46,101 nt of DNA from contig NZ_PDZH01000022.1 in NCBI RefSeq assembly GCF_002735695.1, forward strand, positions 1 through 46,101. Reading direction: 5' to 3'. Both the position numbers and the translations under genes were made by a program. The DNA is from Chitinimonas sp. BJB300. GTDB taxonomy: Bacteria; Pseudomonadota; Gammaproteobacteria; Burkholderiales; Chitinimonadaceae. Below the pieces are notes generated by a model, which did not search any database, had not been told where the DNA came from, and saw only the letters and a program-made list of their open reading frames with translations. This document shows positions 35,467 to 42,606 of the stretch, in pieces. Each line of letters opens with the position of its first letter. Position 1 is the stretch's first letter.

Positions 35467-37005
35467 ATGCTTGAAATCCTGTTTAGCATCGTTGCGCTGG
35501 TGATATTGCTGGCCGGCGGCTTGGTGGTAGTGCGTCTTGGCCAGTTGGCGCAGGCGCAGTACTCAACGCTTGACCTGATCACGGCGCAATTGGAGGAGAA
35601 GCATCGCGGCATGCTGCAGGACTTGCATGCGGGGCTGAGCCGACAGTCTGAGGCGCTGACGCAGGGTTTCGCCGAGCAAAGCGATAGGCTGCGGGGCAGT
35701 GTCATCGAATCTGGCGAGCGTTTACGTGATAGCGTTGGGCAGTCGTTTGATCGTTTGCGCGAGGCGGTGGCGGGCGAGCTCAAGGACACGCGCATTGGTC
35801 TCGATAACCTGCGGGCCAGCCAGACGGAAGCGCTCCAAGTCGCCCAGATTGCGCAGACCGGTGCGCTGCAAGCAATGCAAATGGCTCAGGCCCAGGCGCT
35901 GGCTGATAGCCGCGAGGCGGTAGCCAAACAGTTGGCGGATATCTCGCAGACTGTGCAGCAGAAACAGGATAGGTTACGTACCGAGGTGCTGGAGACGGTG
36001 AGCAAACTAGTTGGTGAACAGGGCAGGGCCCAGCAGGAACTTCTGCTCAACACCTTGCGGCGTACAACCGAGCAGCTGACCCAAACCATTGGCCAGCTGA
36101 CGCAAACTGTTGATACAAGACTTGAGCAGATTTCCGGGAAAGTGACCGAGCGCCTTGATGAGGGCTTCAAGAAGACCAACGAAACCTTCGCCAGCGTCAT
36201 GGCGCGTCTTGCCACCATTGACGAGGCGCAGAAAAAAATCGATGGCCTGACGACCAATGTGGTCAGTTTGCAAGAGTTGCTGGGTGACAAGCGCTCGCGC
36301 GGCGCCTTTGGCGAAGTACAGTTGGAACATCTGGTGAGCAATGTACTGCCCACCAGCAGCTATCAACTACAGGCTACGCTGTCGAATGGCACCCGTGCCG
36401 ATTGCCTGCTGAAGTTGCCTGAGCCCACAGGCATGGTAGCGGTGGACTCCAAGTTCCCGCTGGAAAACTATCACCGCATGTTTGGCACGACGGTAACCGA
36501 ACCCGAGCGGGCAGCTGCCCAGCGTCAGTTCCGAGTCGATGTCAAAAAGCATATCGACGCCATTGCCGATAAATACATCATTGCTGGTGAAACGGCCGAT
36601 GGTGCGGTGATGTTTATTCCTGCGGAGGCTGTGTTCGCCGAGATCCACGCCTACAACCCGGAACTGGTGCAATACGCCATGGGCAAGCGGGTCTGGATTG
36701 TGTCGCCGACTACCATGATGGCAGTGTTGAATACGGCGCGTGCGGTGATCAAGGATGTGGAAACCCGCCAGCAGGTCCACATTATCAAGGCGGCATTATC
36801 GCGGTTGTCAGAAGACTTCCGTCGTTTTGACACTCGCATGAAGAACTTGGCTACGCATATCCGCCAAGCGCATGAGGATGCGCAACAAGTGCAGATTTCC
36901 AGCGAAAAAATCAGTAAGCGGTTTGTGGAAATCGAACATGTCCGCTTCGACGAGCCGGCGCAAGCACCTATGTTGCCCGAAGATTCGGTGCTTGCGAGCG
37001 AGTGA
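35467..37005 (+). CDS. rmuC: DNA recombination protein RmuC
   Basis: A 512-residue protein with an N-terminal membrane anchor (about 1-22), a long coiled-coil segment rich in Gln and Glu (about 30-255) and the conserved RmuC domain (SRGAFGEVQLEHL, VDSKFPLENY, IPAEAVFAEI, WIVSPTTMMAVL). RmuC limits inversions at short inverted repeats in E. coli; a nuclease-like fold has been proposed. The gene has its own promoter region, divergent from flgA. A palindromic repeat follows. Confidence 0.92.
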   Translation: MLEILFSIVALVILLAGGLVVVRLGQLAQAQYSTLDLITAQLEEKHRGMLQDLHAGLSRQSEALTQGFAEQSDRLRGSVIESGERLRDSVGQSFDRLREAVAGELKDTRIGLDNLRASQTEALQVAQIAQTGALQAMQMAQAQALADSREAVAKQLADISQTVQQKQDRLRTEVLETVSKLVGEQGRAQQELLLNTLRRTTEQLTQTIGQLTQTVDTRLEQISGKVTERLDEGFKKTNETFASVMARLATIDEAQKKIDGLTTNVVSLQELLGDKRSRGAFGEVQLEHLVSNVLPTSSYQLQATLSNGTRADCLLKLPEPTGMVAVDSKFPLENYHRMFGTTVTEPERAAAQRQFRVDVKKHIDAIADKYIIAGETADGAVMFIPAEAVFAEIHAYNPELVQYAMGKRVWIVSPTTMMAVLNTARAVIKDVETRQQVHIIKAALSRLSEDFRRFDTRMKNLATHIRQAHEDAQQVQISSEKISKRFVEIEHVRFDEPAQAPMLPEDSVLASE

Positions 37006-37024
37006 CTGCAAGCGGTGTCCGTTC

Positions 37025-37085
37025 GAGCTTGTTCAACGTCATGCGGCCTGAAAAGGGAAGCGTAGTAAGGCGTTGAACAGGTTCT
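37025..37085. repeat. Short palindromic element related to the MITE family
   Basis: gagcttgttcaacg (37025-37038) and cgttgaacaggttc (37071-37084) are inverted arms matching at 12 of 14 positions. The outer gaacctgt is shared with the 142-143 bp elements at 15.5 kb. The element is only about 61 bp and could be a deleted form. It lies just after rmuC and may also act as a hairpin at the mRNA end. Confidence 0.65.
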
Positions 37086-37180
37086 ACCTCTGGTCGGATC
37101 ATGCACGCCTGGCGGTGCGCTTCTTGCTTTTATTGCTAAAGCGGTAGTCGTCATTCAGTTCGACCAGTAGGAGGTGCGCC

Positions 37181-38101
37181 ATGTCTGTTCAGTCCAATCC
37201 AGTAAATGGTTTTATCACCAGTCTGACCAATACCAAGCGTAACCAAGCTGACACGGCCGATGCCGGTAGTTTTGCAGTGCAGCTTGCTCAATTCCAGTCC
37301 CAGAATCTCAGTACTTTGCTCAGTGCAGCCTTTGACAGTAAAGAGGCGGCGGATCCGCTAACAGCCCAATCCACGTCAGGCACCACCGCCAGCGGGGCCA
37401 ATGGCCTGTCGGCGGATGGACGGAATCTGTCGCTATTCGACCCGGAATCCGGTTACAAGATGATGAGCGTAATCCGGCAGCGGGAGGTATCGTACCAGAC
37501 AGAATTTGCCGCCCTCACAGAAATGAAGACCGAATTAGGAGATATCAAACTGGAAAGCGAGGAGCTGGCTGGCCTGACGACATCGACGGACAACAGCAAC
37601 ATCAAGGCCGAGTTGACGGAATTTGTCGATGAATACAACGCCTGGATTAAACAGTTCGATGCTGAGATGCAGGCGGGTGCCGCACTGGCAGATTCGAATG
37701 CCGCCAAAGTATCGCGTTACGAACTGGACCAACGCATCGAGAGCCCTTTTACTGGGGCGCAATATGGCGTGCGTGGCATGGCAGCCTTAGGCTTGACGAT
37801 AGACCCGACTACCAAGTTGGCGACGCTGGATACCGCAAAGCTGGATTCGGTGCTGGCAAGCAACAAGGTGGGGGCCGTTGAGACTATTCAGGCGTTTAGC
37901 GGCGACTTTGCCAAGTCTGCCGCCATGCTTAATGCCGACAACAATTTCATCAGCAACCGATTGGCCAATCTTGATCGGGTAATCGACTACATCGGCGCAA
38001 ACAAGGCCAGTTTACAAGCAGAATTTGGGTTGGGTGATGCGCCTAAAGTAGCCGGTATATCCCAGGCTTTGGCAAGCTATAAGGCAGTTTCACGTACCTG
38101 A
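37181..38101 (+). CDS. Hypothetical protein with FliD C-terminal-like region
   Basis: A 306-residue protein with a strong ribosome binding site (taggaggt) before ATG 37181. The N-terminal 80 residues are Ser/Thr/Ala-rich and low in complexity. From about residue 130 on (LTEFVDEYNAWI, then GMAALGLTIDPTTKLATLDTAKLDSVL) the pattern resembles the C-terminal domain of FliD, the flagellar filament cap. It lacks the D0-D1 N-terminal part of a real FliD. There is no signal peptide. The nearby flgA fits a flagellar link, but this is an inference from a weak resemblance; it may be an export-system protein of unknown use. Confidence 0.6.
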   Translation: MSVQSNPVNGFITSLTNTKRNQADTADAGSFAVQLAQFQSQNLSTLLSAAFDSKEAADPLTAQSTSGTTASGANGLSADGRNLSLFDPESGYKMMSVIRQREVSYQTEFAALTEMKTELGDIKLESEELAGLTTSTDNSNIKAELTEFVDEYNAWIKQFDAEMQAGAALADSNAAKVSRYELDQRIESPFTGAQYGVRGMAALGLTIDPTTKLATLDTAKLDSVLASNKVGAVETIQAFSGDFAKSAAMLNADNNFISNRLANLDRVIDYIGANKASLQAEFGLGDAPKVAGISQALASYKAVSRT

Positions 38102-38133
38102 TTTTTTAGGCCGACCCTGTATTCACAGCACAG

Positions 38134-38173
38134 GGCCAGTCGCCTGGCTTCAATCGGGCTGACTGGCCTTTTT
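38134..38173 (+). terminator. Terminator overlapping the end of rnfH
   Basis: ggccagtc (38134-38141) and gactggcc (38161-38168), followed by ttttt, form an 8-bp perfect stem and T-run after the 37181-38101 gene. The right arm and T-run lie in the last codons of the convergent rnfH. Confidence 0.65.
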
Positions 38174-38449
38174 CATGGTTTTTCCTGCCGCAACCCGTTC
38201 GCGTCGCACTACCTTTGGGTCGGCAAATAGGGGGCGGTAGATTTCAACCCGGTCTTGTTCCCGTAATACCGTGTTAAGTGGGCAGGCGCGGCCAAAGATG
38301 CCTACCTTGTTCACAGACAGATCAATGCCTGGAAAACGCGTGAGCAGGCCGGAAGCGCGAATGGCATCCTCCACGGTGCACCCCTCGGCTAAATCCAATG
38401 ATACGAGGCTTTGTTGGGCGGGCTCAGCGTAGGCAACTTCGATGTACAT
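38150..38449 (-). CDS. rnfH: RnfH family ubiquitin-fold protein
   Basis: A small protein of 99 residues (MYIEVAYA, LDLAEGCTVEDAI, VGIFGRACPLNTVLREQDRVEIYRPL) of the RnfH/RatB family with a beta-grasp fold. The family is named after its link to Rnf electron transport genes, but in most genomes it follows ratA. Here ratA lies on the same strand 1.4 kb upstream with another gene on the opposite strand between them. The start at 38449 is used because the earlier part of the frame does not look like this family. Its function is not established. Confidence 0.88.
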   Translation of the reverse strand: MYIEVAYAEPAQQSLVSLDLAEGCTVEDAIRASGLLTRFPGIDLSVNKVGIFGRACPLNTVLREQDRVEIYRPLFADPKVVRRERVAAGKTMKKASQPD

Positions 38450-38712
38450 ATTGCTTGAAACTCCATCGGCAATGGATTGATTTTGAACAAATATATTGAA
38501 AGCCACTGATCGCCGATGAAGGGTTGAGACCCCCGTCACCACTGATTTTTAAGCGGTATGCGAATGAAATTCAGTGCCGTTACGGCGGTAAAAAAACGAA
38601 AACTTGGTAGAAAAATGAAAGGTATAGATGGAGGCGATAGGTAGCCTGCGCTCCTTTTTGCCATCCGAATGCCGTGCAAGGGAACTGTATGGCGTAACAG
38701 AAAGACCTGATT

Positions 38713-39741
38713 TTGTCCTTAGAATCGAATAGTAGCAATCGTGTTGACTATCGTTTTAACCAAGCTCTTGAAAATACGTCCCTGGGTAGCAATAAACCCT
38801 GGTTGCGTAGTTTAGGGAAGGCTTCATTGGCATGTGGCCTGTTGTCGGTTGTTTTGCTGACGGGCTGTGGTGGCGATGACGCCCCTCCTCCTCCGGTAAA
38901 CATGGCGGTGGGTGTCGATGGAGCGGTGAATACCGACCCAAGCACGACTTCACCACCGGTTACGGGTGTGCCTCCGGTTACAGCTACAACCCCGACTGCG
39001 GTTACGCCACCGGTTACGACTACAATCCCAACTACGGTTACACCACCGGTTACGGGTGTGCCCCCGGTTACGACTACAACCCCGACAGCGACTACACCCC
39101 CCGTTACAACTGCGCCGCCAAGTACGACCGCAACGCTGGCCAGTATTGCGAATAGACGAGAGCTCTATGACTTTTTAACCAAGGAGCGTGCGCGTGGGGA
39201 GGTCGTGGGGCTGCCGTACCACGCTGACAATAAGCGCAAGGACCGGTTGTATGCATATCAGGGATTGGTATTCCGGGGAGACTCAAGAATACCCACGGAT
39301 ATTGCGGCAATTGATGGTTTTGAAGGTGGGAAGGACTTGCGTCTACCCGATAATTTATTGGAAGCGCAGGGTCTGTTAGGACTTGCGGTGGGTGCTACCG
39401 GACAGTCTGGCGTTTCTACGGCCAAGAAACTTGAAGATGCCTTTTACTATTGCAGCGCTGGTAAACGGGACGGATATATCTACATCGTAGATACGGCAAA
39501 GTTACCGGCTCGTGAAGCTGCTTACGACATGGCGGCAATCATCATACAAAATGGCTACAGAAAAGATGATCTGACTGGTGGGGAGGTCAATGTGACCAAG
39601 ATCCCATTCGCTGCCGTCGTTGGCTGGATTGCAATTCCAAATGCCACTGCATTTATGGATGCTGGCGGGAGTGGGGAAACTATGCTGAGTACCCTTAGTA
39701 TGGATTGGGTGCACTTTAATCCCTATTATGCATTGAGTTAA
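38713..39741 (+). CDS. Lipoprotein with cholera/pertussis-type ADP-ribosyltransferase-like domain
   Basis: About 342 residues with a TTG start. A hydrophobic segment ends in the lipobox LLTGC (Cys52), so the protein should be lipidated. A Thr/Pro-rich linker (about 76-140) is made of two 30-residue repeats. The C-terminal domain carries the R-S-E signature of toxins such as cholera toxin A and pertussis S1: Arg188 in VFRGDSRIPTDI, STA at 235-237 in GVSTAKK, and Glu291 in GGEVNV followed by IPFAAVVGWIAI. GYIYIVDT fits the next strand. If active, it would transfer ADP-ribose from NAD to a target. The Glu two residues before Glu291, expected in arginine-specific enzymes, is Gly. The domain call is by motif only. 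Confidence 0.7.
   Translation: MSLESNSSNRVDYRFNQALENTSLGSNKPWLRSLGKASLACGLLSVVLLTGCGGDDAPPPPVNMAVGVDGAVNTDPSTTSPPVTGVPPVTATTPTAVTPPVTTTIPTTVTPPVTGVPPVTTTTPTATTPPVTTAPPSTTATLASIANRRELYDFLTKERARGEVVGLPYHADNKRKDRLYAYQGLVFRGDSRIPTDIAAIDGFEGGKDLRLPDNLLEAQGLLGLAVGATGQSGVSTAKKLEDAFYYCSAGKRDGYIYIVDTAKLPAREAAYDMAAIIIQNGYRKDDLTGGEVNVTKIPFAAVVGWIAIPNATAFMDAGGSGETMLSTLSMDWVHFNPYYALS
38953..39132 (+). repeat. Two tandem 90-bp coding repeats (Thr/Pro linker)
   Basis: Residues 81-110 and 111-140 of the lipoprotein start alike (PPVTGVPPVT) and share most of their 30 positions. At DNA level the units 38953-39042 and 39043-39132 are closely similar, with inner shorter ccaccggttac motifs. Copy number could vary between strains and change the linker length. 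Confidence 0.8.
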
Positions 39742-39868
39742 GCCTGCTGCTTGAGGCTGGCGACTGTGGCCTCTGCTGTGCGATGTTTGGGGCATACCTG
39801 CTTTGGGTAATGCCCCGTATTTTTTTGCAGAAGCAGCTTGGTAGATTTGCGCGTTGATAATCACGGCG

Positions 39869-40297
39869 TCAGCCATGGCGCCGGTCGGCCTCCTTGACAA
39901 AGGCATCGACAAAGGTGGTGGCGATTTTGTTGAATACCGGTCCCACCAGCTTTTCCAGCACGCTATTGGAAAATTCATAGTCCAATTCAAACTCCACTTT
40001 ACAGGCATCTTCCGTCAATGCGTGAAAGCGCCAAGAACCGTTGAGGCGCTTAAATGGGCCTTCCTTGAGCGCCATGTTGATGACATCGGCTTCTTTGTGG
40101 TTTTCGGTGGTGAAGGAAGAGCGCAGGCCCAGATAGTCGATGCCGATGGTGGCAACCGTCCATTCGGCATCACGCCGGTGCAGCTGGGTATTGCCGCACC
40201 AGGGCAGAAATGAAGGGTAGTCCTCCACTTGGTCGACCAGTGAGAACATCAGCGAGGCAGGGTGGGGGACGAGGATAGATTTACGAACTTGCGGCAT
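39869..40297 (-). CDS. ratA: RatA / Coq10-type START domain protein
   Basis: A 142-residue protein of the polyketide-cyclase/START family (Coq10-like): MPQVRKSILVPHPASLMFSLVDQV, YPSFLPWC, FKRLNGSWRF, VEFELDYEFSN. In E. coli, RatA is described as a toxin that blocks 70S ribosome assembly; other homologues bind ubiquinone and serve respiration. RatA is normally followed by rnfH on the same strand; here a + strand lipoprotein gene separates them. The N-terminus is complete and its promoter region is shared with the divergent dnaB. Confidence 0.92.
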   Translation of the reverse strand: MPQVRKSILVPHPASLMFSLVDQVEDYPSFLPWCGNTQLHRRDAEWTVATIGIDYLGLRSSFTTENHKEADVINMALKEGPFKRLNGSWRFHALTEDACKVEFELDYEFSNSVLEKLVGPVFNKIATTFVDAFVKEADRRHG

Positions 40298-40385
40298 GAA
40301 CAGTATGGGTAAGGGGTACGGCTGGTAGAATACGGCTTCTTTGCGAAGCCATTCGGCCCCGCATGCTAAGCCTCAGTTGGAACCT

Positions 40386-41810
40386 ATGCAATTCGATCAA
40401 GACGATAACTTCGATTTTGGCGCGGCGCTTGCCGTAGCAGACCCTCAGATTGCAGCTATTCGTACGCCGCCCCATTCGGTTGAGGCCGAGCAATCGGTAC
40501 TGGGTGGCTTGCTGATCGACAACCGGTCATGGGACCGCATCGCCGATGTCGTGTATGAAAGCGATTTCTATCGCGATGACCACCGGGTGATCTTTCGCCA
40601 TGTATCGCGTCTGATTGAAACGGGCCGGCCTGCTGATGCGGTTACGGTGGCTGAATCGCTGGAAAACAACAACCAGCTCGCGTATATCGGTGGGTTGACC
40701 TATCTGGGCAGCTTGGCACAGAACGTACCCAGTGCCGCCAATATCAAGCGCTATGGCGAGATTGTGCGCGAGCGCTCGATCATGCGTCAGCTTGCTGTCA
40801 TTGGCACCGAGATTGCCGATGGGGCCTACAATCCTGCGGGCCGCGAAGCCGCGGACTTACTTGACGAGGCTGAGGGCAAGGTATTCGAAATTGCCGAGCA
40901 GTCTGCACGTGGTAAGCAGGGCTTCCTGGCGATGCAGGATTTGCTCAAGGAAGTGGTCACCCGTATTGATGAACTTTACAGCCGCGACAACCCCGATGCT
41001 GTAACAGGTACCCCAACAGGCTTCGTCGACCTTGACGCACGTACATCCGGCCTGCAGCCGGGTGATTTAATTATTGTGGCCGGTCGTCCTTCGATGGGGA
41101 AGACCGCGTTCTCGGTAAACATCGCCGAGAACGTCGCAATTGATGCGGAAAAGCCCGTCGCTATATTCTCTATGGAAATGGGCGGGGCGCAGCTGGCGAT
41201 GCGGATGCTGGGCTCAGTGGGCCGGCTGGACCAGCACAAAATCAAGACAGGTCGTTTTGAGGACGACGATTGGCAGAAACTTACCTATGCAGCGGGCAAG
41301 CTTTCTGAAGCCAATATTTTCATTGATGAAACACCGGGCCTGACGGCACTGGAGTTGCGCGCACGAGCACGCCGGCTTGCACGCCAGTTTGATGGCAAGC
41401 TGGGTTTGATTGTCATCGACTATATCCAACTCATGTCCGGCTCTGGTCGCGATCAGAATCGCGCCACAGAAGTAGGCGAAATTTCACGCTCGCTCAAGGG
41501 CTTGGCCAAGGAATTGCGTGTGCCGGTGATTGCGTTGTCGCAGTTGTCCCGGTCGGTAGAGCAACGGCCAAACAAGCGACCCATGATGTCTGACTTACGT
41601 GAGTCCGGTGCCATCGAGCAGGATGCGGATTTGATCATGTTTCTGTATCGCGACGAATACTACAATCCCGATTCTCCTGATAAGGGCCTTGCAGAGATCA
41701 TTATCAGCAAGCACCGTAACGGGCCGACTGGCACGGTACGGCTCACCTTCCTGGGCCATTATTCGCGTTTTGAAAATGCGGCCCATGGCGGCTGGTCGGA
41801 CGGTGAGTAA
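40386..41810 (+). CDS. dnaB: Replicative DNA helicase DnaB
   Basis: A hexameric 5'-3' helicase of 474 residues that opens the replication fork. The N-terminal domain (PPHSVEAEQSVLGGLLIDN) and the RecA-like C-terminal domain are present: Walker A GRPSMGKTAF, the FSMEMGGAQLAMRM stretch, Walker B LIVIDYIQLM, and SDLRESGAIEQDAD. There is no intein. The start at ATG 40386 gives the usual N-terminus; a 15-residue upstream extension is open but unlikely. A perfect hairpin terminator follows. Confidence 0.96.
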   Translation: MQFDQDDNFDFGAALAVADPQIAAIRTPPHSVEAEQSVLGGLLIDNRSWDRIADVVYESDFYRDDHRVIFRHVSRLIETGRPADAVTVAESLENNNQLAYIGGLTYLGSLAQNVPSAANIKRYGEIVRERSIMRQLAVIGTEIADGAYNPAGREAADLLDEAEGKVFEIAEQSARGKQGFLAMQDLLKEVVTRIDELYSRDNPDAVTGTPTGFVDLDARTSGLQPGDLIIVAGRPSMGKTAFSVNIAENVAIDAEKPVAIFSMEMGGAQLAMRMLGSVGRLDQHKIKTGRFEDDDWQKLTYAAGKLSEANIFIDETPGLTALELRARARRLARQFDGKLGLIVIDYIQLMSGSGRDQNRATEVGEISRSLKGLAKELRVPVIALSQLSRSVEQRPNKRPMMSDLRESGAIEQDADLIMFLYRDEYYNPDSPDKGLAEIIISKHRNGPTGTVRLTFLGHYSRFENAAHGGWSDGE

Positions 41811-41812
41811 AT

Positions 41813-41840
41813 AAAAGGGCGGACTTGGGTTCGCCCTTTT
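41813..41840 (+). terminator. Rho-independent terminator of dnaB
   Basis: aaaagggcg (41813-41821) and cgccctttt (41832-41840) form a perfect 9-bp stem ending in T residues, starting 2 bp after the dnaB stop codon. Confidence 0.85.
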
Positions 41841-41935
41841 GATATAAGTGAACAAACTGGGTAGATAGGAGAAAGTTGAGGCTATCGTCAGCGCCGGCTT
41901 TTGATGCGGTCAGCAAAAGGTGAATTGTCAGGGTC

Positions 41936-42581
41936 GGGCGCCTCGAATAACCCGACTTTTTGACATTACAGCGGCGTAAGCTTCCAGTGCAGGTTCAAGG
42001 TGGCGCGTGCCAACCCGATGCAACGTAGGGCTTTTCCACCCATCTGCGCCAGACTCGCGAAGGGGTGGACTTGCACGATGCTGGCATCCACCATCTGACC
42101 ACCGCGTGCAATATAGCCATGTTTGGCTAACTGCCGATTGGCCGCTTCAAAGATGCAGTCACTCGCACCTGCGGCAATGAGCCGCTCCTTGAAGGTCCAA
42201 ATGGTGGTACGGTCTGGAATCTGGCTGCTACAGCGTAGACCGACAAAGCGCTGGAAACTCAGGCGATTCAGCAACTGGAATGCCATCTGCTCATCGCTGA
42301 GATTGAATAATTGCTGAACCAGCAGCACCCGAACCATCAATTCCGTCGGAAACGGCGGCCGGCCGCCGCGGGCGCGGCTGGGTCGAGGCGCTGCTCGGTC
42401 AATGTCTGCCGCCAGTGCGGCAAAATCGACATGGGTCCCCAGGACCTTCAGAGCATCGCCCAGCTGATCAAGCTTGGCTTCACGTTCTTCACTGGCAAAC
42501 AGACTGGATTTGATCATGATGGGAAGGCTGACTTTTGGATGTCGGAATCATGCCATGGGCGGAGGGTTTTTCGAGGTGCCC
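41936..42581 (-). mobile_element. Internally deleted IS5-family-like insertion sequence
   Basis: The element is bounded by 18-bp inverted repeats that match at 16 of 18 positions (left gggcgcctcgaataaccc at 41936-41953; right gggtttttcgaggtgccc at 42564-42581). At 646 bp it is about half the length of a complete IS5-type element, because the transposase centre is deleted. No target duplication is seen. A further arm-like ttattcgaggtgctt (42585-42599) lies just outside the right end, perhaps from another copy. Confidence 0.8.
41966..42517 (-). pseudogene. IS5-type transposase with central deletion
   Basis: The 183-codon frame joins the N-terminal part of an IS5-type transposase (GGRPPFPTELMVRVLLVQQL, SFQRFVGL, GQMVDAS) directly to a typical C-terminal tail (MGGKALRCIGLARATLNLHWK). 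The junction lies near residue 152. The first catalytic Asp (in VDAS) remains, but the segment with the second Asp and the Glu is gone, so it cannot be active. The frame is kept across the deletion. A full-length relative would be roughly 320 residues. It could still be mobilised in trans if its inverted repeats are recognised. Confidence 0.85.
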
Positions 42582-42606
42582 TACTTATTCGAGGTGCTTG
42601 TAAGCC

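Noticed and set aside
38953-39132. CRISPR-like or non-coding tandem array
   Set aside because: The repeats keep a reading frame with the Thr/Pro pattern and have no unique spacers; they are coding repeats of the lipoprotein.
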